NCBI RefSeq assembly: GCF_900177685.1
Contig: NZ_FXAY01000003.1
Span: forward strand, 372,001 to 436,000
Reading direction: 5' to 3'
Origin: Agreia pratensis
GTDB taxonomy: Bacteria > Actinomycetota > Actinomycetes > Actinomycetales > Microbacteriaceae
DNA: 64,000 nucleotides
A model generated the notes under the pieces. That model was not told the origin of the DNA. It saw nothing but the letters and a program-made list of their open reading frames with translations, and did no database searches. The position numbers and the translations under genes were made by a program. This document shows, piece by piece, positions 27,789 to 37,150 of the stretch. Position 1 is the first letter of the stretch. Each line of letters starts with the position of its first letter.

Positions 27789-28682
27789 ATGACTGACTCG
27801 AGCATGCCCACAGCAACGGCCAGGCGGCTGGCTGTTCTCGGTTCGCCGATCGCGCACTCCCTTTCTCCGCGCCTGCACGCGGCGGCCTACGCCGCGCTCG
27901 GCCTCGACTGGCACTACGACGCGATCGATGTGGCGGAGGACGATCTGGCCGCGTTCGTGGCGGGCCGGGGAGACGAGTGGCTCGGGCTCTCGCTGACGAT
28001 GCCGCTGAAGCACAGCATCCGGCCGCTACTCGACAGCCGCGACGAGCTGAGCGTGCTCACCGGAGCGACGAACACTGTGCGCTTCGCTCGTGTCGATGGT
28101 GAGCGTCGTCTCGACGGTTTCAACACCGACGTCGGCGGCATCGTGCGCGCCCTCGCCGAGAAGTCGATCGTGCATGCGCGCCATGTGGCCGTTCTGGGCG
28201 CGGGAGCGACCGCTGCATCGGCCGTGGTGGCCGCGGCTCTACTCGGAGCAGAGCACGTGAGTGTTCTCGCGCGCAGCCCGGAGAAGGCCGATGAGCTCGT
28301 GCAGATCGCGCACGCCGCGGGAACGTCGATCGCGATTCTTCCGCTCACTGTCGCGTCGCTCGACATCGTCGATGCTTCGCTGGTGATCTCGACTCTTCCG
28401 GGAACCGCGGAGCCGGCCGTGCTTCTCAGTGACAGTACGCTTCCCGCTCGATCAGATCTGCTCGATGTCGCCTACCATCCGTGGCCCAGCGCGCTCGGCG
28501 CGGTGTGGAGCGCCTCGGACCGAACGGTCGTGTCGGGCCTTCGCATGCTGATCCATCAGGCTCTCGTGCAGATCCGCATCTTCGTGAACGCCGACCCTGC
28601 GCTGTCGCTGCCCGATGAGTCTGCCGTGCTGGCAGCGATGGAGTCGTCGGTCGACGACCTCGACGGGCCGGGCGAGCGATAG
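27789..28682 (+). CDS. aroE: Shikimate dehydrogenase (NADP+)
   Basis: This 297-residue enzyme reduces 3-dehydroshikimate to shikimate. Substrate-binding SPIAHSLSPRLH is near the N-terminus, the catalytic lysine lies in TMPLKHS, and the Asn/Asp pair is in NTVRF...GFNTDVGG. The nucleotide-binding loop reads GAGATAASAV, which departs from the usual GAGG(A/S) but keeps the glycine pattern. It begins five bases after mltG and leads an aromatic-amino-acid gene string. Confidence 0.9.
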   Translation: MTDSSMPTATARRLAVLGSPIAHSLSPRLHAAAYAALGLDWHYDAIDVAEDDLAAFVAGRGDEWLGLSLTMPLKHSIRPLLDSRDELSVLTGATNTVRFARVDGERRLDGFNTDVGGIVRALAEKSIVHARHVAVLGAGATAASAVVAAALLGAEHVSVLARSPEKADELVQIAHAAGTSIAILPLTVASLDIVDASLVISTLPGTAEPAVLLSDSTLPARSDLLDVAYHPWPSALGAVWSASDRTVVSGLRMLIHQALVQIRIFVNADPALSLPDESAVLAAMESSVDDLDGPGER

Positions 28683-28808
28683 CTTCCCGCAGGAGGCCGA
28701 GGACGATCTGTGGGAGGATCGAGTGTCGGCTGTCCGCACGCCGACGCGTCTGGCCGCCGGTCACCGGCCGCCGTCGACCATCCTGCCGCCTGAAGGAACA
28801 GCCTTTAT

Positions 28809-30014
28809 ATGCTTCGTTGGATCACCGCCGGAGAATCGCACGGCCCTGAACTCATCGCCACCATCGAAGGGCTGCCAGCTGGCGTGCCCGTGCTGATGGA
28901 CGACATCCGCGCCGACCTAGCGCGCCGCAAGCTGGGTTATGGCCGAGGCGCGCGCATGAAGTTCGAACAAGACGAACTGACCATCTCGGCCGGAGTCCGA
29001 CACGGCTACTCCCTCGGCAGCCCGGTGGCCATCCGCATCGGCAACACCGAGTGGCCCAAGTGGGTCGAGGTGATGAGTCCAGAACCCGTCGATGCCGATC
29101 AGGCGAGTCGGGGCCGCGGAGCGCCGCTCACACGTCCGCGCCCGGGCCACGCCGATCTTGTGGGTATGCAGAAGTATGGCTTCGACGAGGCTCGTCCCGT
29201 TCTCGAGCGTGCGAGTGCCCGCGAGACTGCGGCTCGGGTCGCGCTCGGCGCTGTCGCGAGAAGCTTCTTGTCGGAACTCGGCATCTCCCTGGTCAGTCAT
29301 ACGCTGTCGATCGGTCCCGTGCGGGTTCCAGAAGGCCGACCGCTGCCTCTGCCGCGCGACGTCGCCACTCTCGATGCCGATCCCCTTCGCTGCTTCGACG
29401 AGGCGACCAGCGCACTCATGGTGGCAGAGGTCGATGCCGCGCACAAAGACGGCGACACCCTCGGCGGCGTCGTCGAGGTGCTCGCGTACGGCGTTCCGCC
29501 GGGCCTCGGATCATACGTTCACTGGGACAGACGTCTCGACTCCGCGCTGGCCGCCGCTCTGATGGGTATCCAGGCGATCAAGGGTGTCGAGGTCGGCGAT
29601 GGATTCCTGACCACGACGCGCCGAGGATCCGACGCGCACGACGAACTCGTGCAGTCTGACGGGCGGATCACGCGTCTCAGCGACAAGGCCGGAGGCACCG
29701 AGGGCGGCATGAGCACCGGAACCGTGCTGCGTGTCCGCGCCGGAATGAAGCCGATCGCGACGATTCCTCATGCGCTCCGCACCGTCGACGTCGCCACGGG
29801 CGAGGCGGCGGCCGCCCATCACCAGCGTTCCGATGTATGCGCGGTTCCCGCGGCCGGGGTCGTCGCTGAGGCGATGGTGGCGCTCGTGCTCGCGAACTCC
29901 GTGCTCGAGAAATTCGGGGGCGACTCCGTGCCGGAGACCAAGCGCAATCTCGAGTCGTACCTCGCACACATCCCCGACCGTCTCGCATCCGCCGGCATCG
30001 ACGGCACCGACTGA
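28809..30014 (+). CDS. aroC: Chorismate synthase
   Basis: This 401-residue FMN-dependent enzyme makes chorismate from EPSP. The three family signatures are visible: GESHGPEL at the N-terminus with [17 protein letters not shown], then [12 protein letters not shown] plus [12 protein letters not shown], and the late [22 protein letters not shown]. The 126 bases before it hold GAAGGAA about eight bases before the ATG and no other feature. aroK follows ten bases later. Confidence 0.97.
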   Translation: MLRWITAGESHGPELIATIEGLPAGVPVLMDDIRADLARRKLGYGRGARMKFEQDELTISAGVRHGYSLGSPVAIRIGNTEWPKWVEVMSPEPVDADQASRGRGAPLTRPRPGHADLVGMQKYGFDEARPVLERASARETAARVALGAVARSFLSELGISLVSHTLSIGPVRVPEGRPLPLPRDVATLDADPLRCFDEATSALMVAEVDAAHKDGDTLGGVVEVLAYGVPPGLGSYVHWDRRLDSALAAALMGIQAIKGVEVGDGFLTTTRRGSDAHDELVQSDGRITRLSDKAGGTEGGMSTGTVLRVRAGMKPIATIPHALRTVDVATGEAAAAHHQRSDVCAVPAAGVVAEAMVALVLANSVLEKFGGDSVPETKRNLESYLAHIPDRLASAGIDGTD

Positions 30015-30024
30015 GGCCGGCTTC

Positions 30025-30531
30025 ATGCTCCTCGTGCTGATCGGTGCGCCTGCGGCGGGAAAGTCTCGGATCGGCAAGAAGGTCGCCCGCACTCTGGGCG
30101 TTCCGTTCATCGACACCGACACCGAGATCGTGCGCCAGCACGGCGCCATCTCAGAGCTGTTCGCCGCCCACGGAGAGGCTCACTTCAGAACGCTGGAGCG
30201 CGTCGCCGTCGAGCACGCGCTCTCGGGCTCAGGCGTCGTCGCGTTCGGCGGGGGAGCAGTACTCGATCTGCGCACCCAAGCCGACATCTCGTCACTGCCG
30301 GTCGTTCTGCTGACCGTCGAAGCCTCGGCAGTCGCGCCACGGCTGGCGAACGGCAAGCGCCCCCTCATCTCGTCGATCGAATCGTGGCAGGCGCTCGTCG
30401 ACACGCGCCGTGAGCTCTACGAATCGCTCGCCGACTTCTCCATCGACACGTCCCACCGCCCGACCGAGGTCATCGCGACCGAGATCGCGCAGTGGGCCCG
30501 TTCACGTCCATCCCAGAAAGACACGCCATGA
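30025..30531 (+). CDS. aroK: Shikimate kinase
   Basis: This 168-residue P-loop kinase phosphorylates shikimate. The ATP site is GAPAAGKS (residues 7-14), the shikimate-binding Asp lies in FIDTDTEI, an FRTLE motif follows, and the GGGAV loop (FGGGAVL) is present. The ATG at 30025 was chosen because the P-loop then falls at residue 7 as in the family; the open frame upstream only overlaps aroC. The stop overlaps the aroB start. Confidence 0.95.
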   Translation: MLLVLIGAPAAGKSRIGKKVARTLGVPFIDTDTEIVRQHGAISELFAAHGEAHFRTLERVAVEHALSGSGVVAFGGGAVLDLRTQADISSLPVVLLTVEASAVAPRLANGKRPLISSIESWQALVDTRRELYESLADFSIDTSHRPTEVIATEIAQWARSRPSQKDTP

Positions 30532-31613
30532 CAGACAGCACACCCGTTACCCGGATCCCCGTGTCTGGCACCGATCCGTACGACGTTGTGATCGGGCGCG
30601 GTCTCGTCGGCGACCTCTCCGAGTTCCTCGGGCAGGGTGTGCGGAAAGTGCTGATCGTGCACGCTCCCACATTGGCGGCGAAAGCCGCGGCGATGAGAGA
30701 GAGCCTGCTCGGCCGCTACGAGGTGCTTCTCGCCGAGGTTCCGGATGCGGAGCAGGCGAAACGCGTGGAGGTCGCGGCGTTCTGCTGGCAGGTCATGGGC
30801 CAGTCGGACTTCACGAGATCCGACGCCGTCATCGGATTCGGTGGGGGAGCGATCACCGATCTCGCGGGATTCGTTGCTGCGACCTGGCTGCGAGGCGTAC
30901 GCCTGGTGCAGGTGCCGACCTCGGTTCTCGGCCTGGTCGATGCAGCCGTCGGGGGAAAAAACGGCATCAACACGGCCGAGGGAAAGAACCTCGTCGGCAC
31001 GTTCTACGCACCGAGCGCCGTGGTCGGGGACCTCGACACGTTCGACACCCTTCCTCGAAACGAGATCCTCGCCGGATTCGCCGAGATCGTGAAGGCCGGC
31101 TTCATCTCGGAGCCGGAGATCCTCGACATCGTCGAAGCCGATGTCGACCGCGCCACCGACCCGTCGACCCCCGAGTTCAGGCGTGTCGTCGAACTCTCCA
31201 TCGCTATGAAGGCGCGCGTGGTGGGCGAGGACTTCACCGAGCAGGGACTCCGCGAGATCCTCAACTACGGTCACACGCTGGGGCACGCGATCGAACACGC
31301 CGAGCGGTATCAGTGGAGACACGGCGCCGCGATCTCGGTGGGCATGGTCTTCGCTGCAGAGCTGGGAAGGCTCACCGGAGCCCTGTCGGACGAGGTCGTC
31401 GAACGCCACCGACGCATTCTCACCTCGTTGACCCTGCCCGTCAGCTACCCGGTCGGCCGCTGGCAGACCCTTCTGGCGACCATGCAGCGTGACAAGAAGG
31501 CGCGCGCCGGAATGCTCCGCTTCATCGTTCTCGACGACCTCGCCAAGCCGTCGGTTCTCGCCGGCCCCGAGACATCTCTTCTGTTCGCGGCGTATCAGGA
31601 GATCGGCTCCTGA
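30528..31613 (+). CDS. aroB: 3-dehydroquinate synthase
   Basis: This 361-residue NAD-dependent enzyme makes 3-dehydroquinate from DAHP. Key segments: GFGGGAITDLAGFVAATWLRG (NAD and metal region), QVPTSVLGLVDAAVGGKNGIN, and the zinc ligands in NYGHTLGHAIEH. ATG 30528 overlaps the aroK stop (ATGA); an earlier in-frame ATG lies inside aroK and is not used. A GC hairpin follows the stop. Confidence 0.96.
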   Translation: MTDSTPVTRIPVSGTDPYDVVIGRGLVGDLSEFLGQGVRKVLIVHAPTLAAKAAAMRESLLGRYEVLLAEVPDAEQAKRVEVAAFCWQVMGQSDFTRSDAVIGFGGGAITDLAGFVAATWLRGVRLVQVPTSVLGLVDAAVGGKNGINTAEGKNLVGTFYAPSAVVGDLDTFDTLPRNEILAGFAEIVKAGFISEPEILDIVEADVDRATDPSTPEFRRVVELSIAMKARVVGEDFTEQGLREILNYGHTLGHAIEHAERYQWRHGAAISVGMVFAAELGRLTGALSDEVVERHRRILTSLTLPVSYPVGRWQTLLATMQRDKKARAGMLRFIVLDDLAKPSVLAGPETSLLFAAYQEIGS

Positions 31614-31626
31614 CAGAGGCTGTGCA

Positions 31627-31644
31627 GGAGGGGAGCGCCCCTCT
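31627..31644 (+). terminator. Weak hairpin after aroB
   Basis: GAGGGG (31628-31633) pairs with CCCCTC (31638-31643) around a four-base loop, 13 bases after the aroB stop. There is no T-run, so termination would be partial at best. Confidence 0.3.
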
Positions 31645-31691
31645 GTGGACAAGTCGACAGCTCGCCGTCTGAGAGGCGCGAAGGTGTCTGT

Positions 31692-32120
31692 ATGACGATC
31701 TCTTCTTCGACACCCGGTCCCGACACGATCATCTCAACTGACGCCGATGCACGCGAGCTTCTTTCCGCGCTGCTCGGCCCCGCTCTCAGACGCCAGCTCT
31801 GGGCATTTCTCCTGGCCTCGAACGGAAGCCGACTGCCCATCGTCATTCCGATCGATGGGATTCCGGTCAGTCCGAGCGAAGACGAGTTGCGTTCGATCGT
31901 GGCGAGCCTCGGGCAGGTTCTCGACGAATACGGACCGGGCGGCAGCATCCTCTTCGCCCTCGAGCGGCCCGGAGACGAGACCCCTCACGGATTCGACGAA
32001 TTGTGGGCAGATGGTCTGCATTCCGCAGCGCACGACGAGGCTGTCGAGGTGTTCGCCATCTATCTCGTGCACGACGACGGGCTCCGCATGATGAAAGCGC
32101 GCCTGTCTGCTCCTCGCTAG
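31692..32120 (+). CDS. Uncharacterised protein between aroB and aroQ
   Basis: This 142-residue soluble protein has no recognised family. It starts with a short Ser/Thr-rich segment. Helices follow (ARELLSALLGPALRRQLWAFLL), then a strand-rich region (LPIVIPIDGIPVSP, GGSILFALERPGD) and a late segment, EVFAIYLVHDDGLRMM. That alternation suggests a small alpha/beta domain. GAAGG precedes the ATG. It takes the place next to aroQ inside the shikimate string, but nothing in the sequence shows an enzymatic role. Confidence 0.65.
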   Translation: MTISSSTPGPDTIISTDADARELLSALLGPALRRQLWAFLLASNGSRLPIVIPIDGIPVSPSEDELRSIVASLGQVLDEYGPGGSILFALERPGDETPHGFDELWADGLHSAAHDEAVEVFAIYLVHDDGLRMMKARLSAPR

Positions 32121-32131
32121 AGTTATGCGTC

Positions 32132-32569
32132 ATGACCACTGTGCTCGTGCTGAACGGACCAAACCTCTCGCGTCTCGGCAGCAGAGAACCCGACGTCTAC
32201 GGATCACAGGATCTAGACACTCTTCGCACCGTGCTCGTCGCCGATGCGGCAGATCGGGCAACGATCGAGGTGCGACAGACCGACGATGAAGGGCAGCTCA
32301 TCCATTGGCTCCACGAGGCCGTGGATTCCTCGACACCGGTGATCCTCAACCCGGCTGCTTTCACCCACTACAGCTACGGGCTGCGCGACGCCGCAGCCAT
32401 GGTGACCAAAGCCGGCATTCCACTCATCGAGGTGCACATCTCGAACCCCCATGCCCGTGAGACGTTCCGGCACACCAGCGTCATCTCCGGCGTCGCCACC
32501 GGCGTCATCGCAGGCTTCGGATTCGACTCCTACCGGCTAGCGCTCAAGGCCGTGATCGGCCTCAACTAG
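32132..32569 (+). CDS. aroQ: 3-dehydroquinate dehydratase, type II
   Basis: This 145-residue type II dehydroquinase forms dodecamers and makes 3-dehydroshikimate. The family motif [18 protein letters not shown] carries the catalytic Arg and Tyr, NPAAFTHYS binds substrate, and the catalytic His lies in [14 protein letters not shown] at 32132 gives the normal length; the frame is open upstream without support. It comes 11 bases after the hypothetical gene. Confidence 0.96.
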   Translation: MTTVLVLNGPNLSRLGSREPDVYGSQDLDTLRTVLVADAADRATIEVRQTDDEGQLIHWLHEAVDSSTPVILNPAAFTHYSYGLRDAAAMVTKAGIPLIEVHISNPHARETFRHTSVISGVATGVIAGFGFDSYRLALKAVIGLN

Positions 32570-32652
32570 GCCCAGAGCCGCCAGACGGTACACTCACTGA
32601 GGGCCATTTTTCGCGCCCGCACAATTCTTCACTCGAACGGAACAGTTTTTCC

Positions 32653-33216
32653 ATGGCTTCAACCAGCGACATCAGAAACGGCGCCGTCCTCAAGATCGAC
32701 GGGCAGCTCTGGGCGGTCATCGACTTCCAGCACGTCAAGCCTGGCAAGGGCGGCGCGTTCGTGCGCACCAAAATGAAGAACGTGCTCACCGGCAAGGTCG
32801 TCGACAAGACGTTCAACGCGGGAGCGAAGATCGAGACGGCCAATGTCGACCGCCGCGACTTTCAGTACCTGTACAAAGACGGCAACGACTTCGTCTTCAT
32901 GGACACGGCGGACTACGACCAGTTGACCGTCACCGAGGCTGTCGTCGGCGACGCCGCCAACTTCATGCTCGAGAACCAGGCCGTGACCGTCGCCCTCAAC
33001 GAAGGGCTCCCGCTCTACGTCGAGCTGCCCGCGAGTGTGACGCTCGAGATCACGTACACCGAGCCCGGTCTCCAGGGCGATCGCTCGACAGGTGGCACCA
33101 AGCCCGCCACTGTCGAGACCGGGTACCAGATCCAGGTTCCGCTCTTCCTCGAGCAGGGCACCCGCGTCAAGGTCGACACGCGCACGGGGGACTACCTCGG
33201 CCGCGTGAACGACTGA
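32653..33216 (+). CDS. efp: Elongation factor P
   Basis: This 187-residue three-domain factor rescues ribosomes stalled at polyproline. The tip loop of domain I is [17 protein letters not shown] with the lysine that is modified in some bacteria. The signature [26 protein letters not shown] lies in domain III. No modification enzyme is present in the window. The 83-base gap before it contains TACACT (32589-32594) as a possible -10. nusB follows 19 bases later. Confidence 0.97.
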   Translation: MASTSDIRNGAVLKIDGQLWAVIDFQHVKPGKGGAFVRTKMKNVLTGKVVDKTFNAGAKIETANVDRRDFQYLYKDGNDFVFMDTADYDQLTVTEAVVGDAANFMLENQAVTVALNEGLPLYVELPASVTLEITYTEPGLQGDRSTGGTKPATVETGYQIQVPLFLEQGTRVKVDTRTGDYLGRVND

Positions 33217-33235
33217 CCTCGAAAGCGGTTACGCA

Positions 33236-33649
33236 ATGAGTGCACGCACCAAAGCTCGCAAGCGCGCCCTCGACGTGCTCTACGTCGCCGACGTGCGACA
33301 GATCTCGATCAACGAAGCCCTCGCCGCCGAAGCTACCCGGGCGCTGAGCGAACCTGCCCGAGAGGCCTCGTGGCTGTACGCCCGCGAGATCATCGACGGT
33401 GTCGTCGACCACGGCGACGAGATCGACGAACTCATCGAGACCTACGCCCAGGGATGGACGCTCGCGCGCATGCCGATCATCGACCGAGCACTGTTGCGCA
33501 TCGGCATCTGGGAGGTCCTCTTCAATGACGACGTGCCCGATGGCGTGGCGATCAACGAGGCCGTCGACGCGGCCAAACTGCTCAGTACCGACGACTCCGG
33601 CAGCTTCCTCAATGGCATCCTGGGGCGCGTGCAGCAGTCCAAAGGCTGA
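33236..33649 (+). CDS. nusB: Transcription antitermination protein NusB
   Basis: This 137-residue all-helical protein binds boxA RNA with NusE in rRNA antitermination. The NusB pattern is clear: ARTKARKRALDVLYVADVR at the N-terminus, the middle ARMPIIDRALLRIGIWEVLF, and the VAINEAVDAAKLLSTDDSGSFLNGILG C-terminal region. It ends just before a small terminator that separates it from the pyr operon. Confidence 0.95.
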   Translation: MSARTKARKRALDVLYVADVRQISINEALAAEATRALSEPAREASWLYAREIIDGVVDHGDEIDELIETYAQGWTLARMPIIDRALLRIGIWEVLFNDDVPDGVAINEAVDAAKLLSTDDSGSFLNGILGRVQQSKG

Positions 33650-33653
33650 GTGC

Positions 33654-33678
33654 TCCCCGTGACAACGGGGACTCTTTC
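33654..33678 (+). terminator. Terminator between nusB and the pyr operon
   Basis: TCCCCGT (33654-33660) pairs with ACGGGGA (33665-33671) around a GACA loop and is followed by CTCTTT. It begins five bases after the nusB stop. Confidence 0.7.
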
Positions 33679-33705
33679 CACGCCTCACGCCTCGGCTGAT
33701 AGGCT
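33675..33705 (+). promoter_or_regulatory. Candidate pyr operon promoter
   Basis: TTTCCA (33675-33680) and TAGGCT (33700-33705) are 19 bases apart. The predicted start near 33712 would place the whole PyrR-type hairpin in the transcript leader. The spacing is longer than ideal and the match is partial. Confidence 0.4.
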
Positions 33706-33722
33706 CATCGGCGAAACAGACA

Positions 33723-33759
33723 TCCTTTAACCATCCGTCCTGTGAGGCGGGGAAGGAGG
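33723..33759 (+). promoter_or_regulatory. PyrR-binding RNA element sequestering the pyrR ribosome site
   Basis: The sequence TCCTGTGAGG (33738-33747) matches the conserved loop motif (UCCNGNGAGG type) of PyrR-binding RNA. It is closed by CCG (33735-33737) and CGG (33748-33750). A lower stem pairs TCCTT (33723-33727) with AAGGA (33753-33757), which is the Shine-Dalgarno of pyrR (AAGGAGG, 33753-33759, eight bases before the GTG). PyrR bound with UMP/UTP should stabilise the fold and block translation, as shown for mycobacterial pyr. No attenuator hairpin with a U-run follows, so the mechanism inferred is translational repression. Confidence 0.75.
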
Positions 33760-33767
33760 TCAGGCTC

Positions 33768-34319
33768 GTGGCTCGAATAGTGCTGCAGAACTCTGACATC
33801 ACCCGCGCGTTGACTCGGATCTCCCACGAGATCCTCGAGTCCAACCGGGGGGCCGACGATCTCGTGATCCTGGGGATTCCCACCCGCGGAGTGATCCTCG
33901 CGGAGAGGATCGGTGCGCAGATCCGCCAGATCGAGGCCGCAGCGCCGGTCGATCTCGTCGGTTCGCTCGACGTGACCATGTACCGCGACGACCTCGCGCA
34001 CCATCCGACCCGGGCCCCGCAACGCACTCGCGTTCCCGACGGCGGAATCGATGGGAAGACCGTCGTCCTCGTCGACGACGTCCTGTACTCCGGACGCACC
34101 ATCCGCGCCGCACTCGACGCCATCGGTGATCTGGGTCGGCCTCGCGCAGTGCGCCTCGCGGTTCTCGTAGACCGGGGACATCGCGAGCTGCCCATCAGAG
34201 CCGACTTCGTGGGCAAGAATCTGCCCAGCTCCACCGACGAGCGCATCAACGTGCGTCTCGACGAGATCGACGGCATCGAAGAAGTCAGCATCGACCTGGC
34301 GATCGGAGCCGGCGCATGA
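33768..34319 (+). CDS. pyrR: Bifunctional pyr operon regulator / uracil phosphoribosyltransferase PyrR
   Basis: This 183-residue PRTase-fold protein has the PRPP loop [21 protein letters not shown] and the flexible YRDDLA region. The late segment [27 protein letters not shown] is typical of PyrR. It senses UMP/UTP and binds pyr mRNA; the putative target hairpin is directly upstream. GTG at 33768 is set by a strong AAGGAGG. The stop overlaps the pyrB ATG. Confidence 0.95.
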   Translation: MARIVLQNSDITRALTRISHEILESNRGADDLVILGIPTRGVILAERIGAQIRQIEAAAPVDLVGSLDVTMYRDDLAHHPTRAPQRTRVPDGGIDGKTVVLVDDVLYSGRTIRAALDAIGDLGRPRAVRLAVLVDRGHRELPIRADFVGKNLPSSTDERINVRLDEIDGIEEVSIDLAIGAGA

Positions 34320-35272
34320 GGCACCTGCTCTCGACCCGAGACCTGCTGAGAGATGACGCGATCGGCCTGCTCGATATCGCAGAAGATATGAGCGAGGTGC
34401 AGAACCGCGAAGTCAAGAAGCTTCCCACCCTGCGTGGCAAGACCGTCGTCAACCTCTTCTTCGAGGACTCGACCCGCACCCGCACCTCGTTCGAGGTGGC
34501 GGCAAAGCGCCTCTCGGCAGATGTCATCAACTTCTCAGCCAAGGGGTCGAGCGTGTCGAAGGGCGAGAGTCTGAAAGACACCGCGCAGACCCTCGCGGCG
34601 ATGGGAGCCGACGGCGTCGTCATCCGACACTCCGCCTCGGGCGCCCCCCAGGTGCTCGCGCAGAGCGGCTGGATCGACGCCGGCGTGGTCAACGCGGGCG
34701 ACGGAACCCACGAGCATCCGACCCAGGCCCTGCTCGACGCCTTCACGATGAGGCGGCGCATCCACGGCGATGCCGCTCGCGGCCGGGACCTCGATGGCGT
34801 GAGCGTGATGATCGTCGGAGACGTTCTGCACTCCAGGGTCGCGCGTTCGAATCTCTGGCTGCTCGAGACCCTCGGCGCTCACGTCACCTTCGTCGCTCCG
34901 GCCACGCTTGTCCCTGTCGGAGCGTCGACGTGGCCGGCGGACATCCGGTACGACCTCGACGCGGCCCTCGCCGAGGTGCAGCCCGATGTCATGATGATGC
35001 TGCGCATCCAGCAGGAACGCATGAACGCCGCATTCTTTCCCACGACCCGCGAGTATTCGCGCCAGTGGGGGCTCGACGACGAGCGTCTGCTGGCCTTGCG
35101 CCCCGATAGCATTGTCATGCACCCCGGCCCCATGAACCGTGGACTCGAGATCTCGTCTCGAGCGGCCGACTCGGCGCAGTCCACCGTCATCGAGCAGGTG
35201 GCGAACGGGGTGTCGATCCGCATGGCCGTGTTGTACTCATTGCTGTCCGGCGACCGGGAGGCCAGATCATGA
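34316..35272 (+). CDS. pyrB: Aspartate carbamoyltransferase catalytic subunit
   Basis: This 318-residue enzyme makes carbamoyl-aspartate. The carbamoyl phosphate site is [13 protein letters not shown], the 80s-type loop is [10 protein letters not shown], and [11 protein letters not shown] and the aspartate-binding segment [12 protein letters not shown] are all present. No pyrI regulatory-chain gene is adjacent, as is normal in actinobacteria. ATG overlaps pyrR, and its stop overlaps pyrC. Confidence 0.97.
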   Translation: MRHLLSTRDLLRDDAIGLLDIAEDMSEVQNREVKKLPTLRGKTVVNLFFEDSTRTRTSFEVAAKRLSADVINFSAKGSSVSKGESLKDTAQTLAAMGADGVVIRHSASGAPQVLAQSGWIDAGVVNAGDGTHEHPTQALLDAFTMRRRIHGDAARGRDLDGVSVMIVGDVLHSRVARSNLWLLETLGAHVTFVAPATLVPVGASTWPADIRYDLDAALAEVQPDVMMMLRIQQERMNAAFFPTTREYSRQWGLDDERLLALRPDSIVMHPGPMNRGLEISSRAADSAQSTVIEQVANGVSIRMAVLYSLLSGDREARS

Positions 35273-36609
35273 CAACGACCCTGATCAATGGGGCGACGCT
35301 GCCCGACGGAACCACGACAGATCTCCTGATCGCAGACGGGGTGATCGCCGAACGCGGGGCCGGGCTCTCCGCGCCAGCCGGCGCGCGAGTCGTGGATGCT
35401 GCGGGTCTGGTCGCGCTTCCGGGTCTCGTCGACCTGCACACGCACCTTCGCGAACCCGGGTTCGAGCAGAGCGAGACGGTGCTGTCGGGAACGCGGGCCG
35501 CAGCGGCGGGCGGCTTCACCGCCGTCTTCGCCATGGCGAACACGATGCCCGTCTCCGACACGGCCGGCGTCGTGGAGCAGGTGCAGGCACTGGGCGACGC
35601 GGCCGGCTACGCGACAGTACGCCCCATCGGCGCCGTCACCGTAGGACTCGGGGGCGAACGCCTGTCGGAGATCGGCGCGATGGCGAACTCCCGGGCCGGG
35701 GTTCGGGTCTTCTCCGACGACGGCAAGTGCGTGCACGACTCTCTGCTGATGCGCCGCGCCCTGGAATATGTCAAGACCTTCGACGGCGTCGTCGCCCAGC
35801 ACGCCCAGGATCCGCGACTCACCGAGAACGCGCAGATGAACGAGGGGGCCCTGTCGAGCGAGCTCGGTCTCAAGGGTTGGCCGGCCGTTGCTGAGGAGTC
35901 GATCATCGCTCGCGACGTTCTGCTCGCCGAGCACGTCGGAGCCCGATTGCACATCTGCCACCTCTCGACGGCAGGCTCGGTCGATGTCGTGCGCTGGGCC
36001 AAGGCCCGTGGCATCGAGGTCACAGCAGAGGTCACACCGCATCACCTGCTGCTCACCGAAGAACTGATCCGCAGCTACGACGCGCGATACAAGGTGAACC
36101 CTCCGCTTCGCCGCGACGACGATGTACGCGCGCTCCGCGAGGGTCTGGTCGACGGCACCATCGACATCGTGGCGACCGACCACGCGCCTCACCCCGAGGA
36201 GTCGAAGGACTGCGAGTGGGACCACGCGTCATTCGGAATGGTGGGCCTCGAATCCGCCCTCTCGGTCGTGCAGGCGGCAATGGTCGACACGGGGCTGTTC
36301 GGCTGGGCCGATGTCGCTCGGGTACTCTCGCAGACCCCGGCCGCCATCGGCAGGCTCGGTGGTCACAGCCACTCGTTCGAGGTCGGCGCGAGCGCCAACC
36401 TCGTGTTCGTCGACCCCGCTTCGTCGAGCACCTTCACGGTCGACAGGCTCGCGGGCAAAAGCCACAACTCGCCGTATCTCGGCATGACCCTTCCCGGATC
36501 GGTACGACACACGTTCCACCGCGGCTACCCGACCGTGCTCGATGGCAGTGTTCTGGGCGCATCAGAGGTCGCCGCAGCGGCCGCGGCGGCGGGGGTGGCC
36601 CGTGGATAG
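35269..36609 (+). CDS. pyrC: Dihydroorotase
   Basis: This 446-residue type I dihydroorotase (amidohydrolase) has the metal-binding [13 protein letters not shown] motif, the VFSDDGKCV and QHAQDP metal-ligand regions, the ICHLST histidine and the late [12 protein letters not shown] with the catalytic Asp. It cyclises carbamoyl-aspartate. The ATG overlaps the pyrB stop, and the C-terminus overlaps the next membrane gene by eight bases. Confidence 0.96.
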   Translation: MTTTLINGATLPDGTTTDLLIADGVIAERGAGLSAPAGARVVDAAGLVALPGLVDLHTHLREPGFEQSETVLSGTRAAAAGGFTAVFAMANTMPVSDTAGVVEQVQALGDAAGYATVRPIGAVTVGLGGERLSEIGAMANSRAGVRVFSDDGKCVHDSLLMRRALEYVKTFDGVVAQHAQDPRLTENAQMNEGALSSELGLKGWPAVAEESIIARDVLLAEHVGARLHICHLSTAGSVDVVRWAKARGIEVTAEVTPHHLLLTEELIRSYDARYKVNPPLRRDDDVRALREGLVDGTIDIVATDHAPHPEESKDCEWDHASFGMVGLESALSVVQAAMVDTGLFGWADVARVLSQTPAAIGRLGGHSHSFEVGASANLVFVDPASSSTFTVDRLAGKSHNSPYLGMTLPGSVRHTFHRGYPTVLDGSVLGASEVAAAAAAAGVARG

Positions 36610-37150
36610 GATCCTGCCCGGTTCGATCATCATCGTCGGAGTCATCGGGCTCCTGATTCTGATGGCACTCGGCTGGCGCGCACGCGGTCGCCGCCAATCG
36701 GCGCTGTCGACCGCGGCAGTGCCGGCCGACGAACTGCTCGGCGAGCTCCGCGTCGCCGTCACCGGACTCTACGTCTCGACGACGACCGCGGGCGCTCCAC
36801 TCGACAGGGTGACCTTGCCCGGTCTCGGATTCCGAGGGCGCGCAGCCGTCTCCGTCTTCGACGCCGGCGTCGTCGTCGCCGTCACCGGCGAGCCGCAGGT
36901 CTTCGTCGGCGCCGATCGCATCCGCTCGGTCGGTACGTCGACCTGGACGATCGACAGGGTCGTAGAAGCGGGCGGCCTCGTCCGCCTCGACTGGATCCTC
37001 GAATCCGAATCTCCTACACCGTCTGCCGATGTCGAGAGCTTCTTCCGCATCGAGAACCCCGAACAGAGTTCCCGCCTCATCGAGGCGATCACCGCACTTA
37101 CGCCGTCTCACGGCCCCGCCAACCCCGACCAGGAAGGATCCCTCGCGTGA
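36602..37150 (+). CDS. Membrane-anchored PH-like protein of the pyr operon
   Basis: This 182-residue protein has one transmembrane helix near the N-terminus (residues ~5-23, [18 protein letters not shown]). A soluble beta-rich domain follows ([45 protein letters not shown]) that resembles bacterial PH-like folds. An equivalent small membrane gene lies between pyrC and carA in mycobacteria, so its place is conserved, but no function in pyrimidine synthesis is known. The GTG start overlaps pyrC by eight bases, and the stop overlaps the carA GTG. Confidence 0.75.
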   Translation: MDRILPGSIIIVGVIGLLILMALGWRARGRRQSALSTAAVPADELLGELRVAVTGLYVSTTTAGAPLDRVTLPGLGFRGRAAVSVFDAGVVVAVTGEPQVFVGADRIRSVGTSTWTIDRVVEAGGLVRLDWILESESPTPSADVESFFRIENPEQSSRLIEAITALTPSHGPANPDQEGSLA

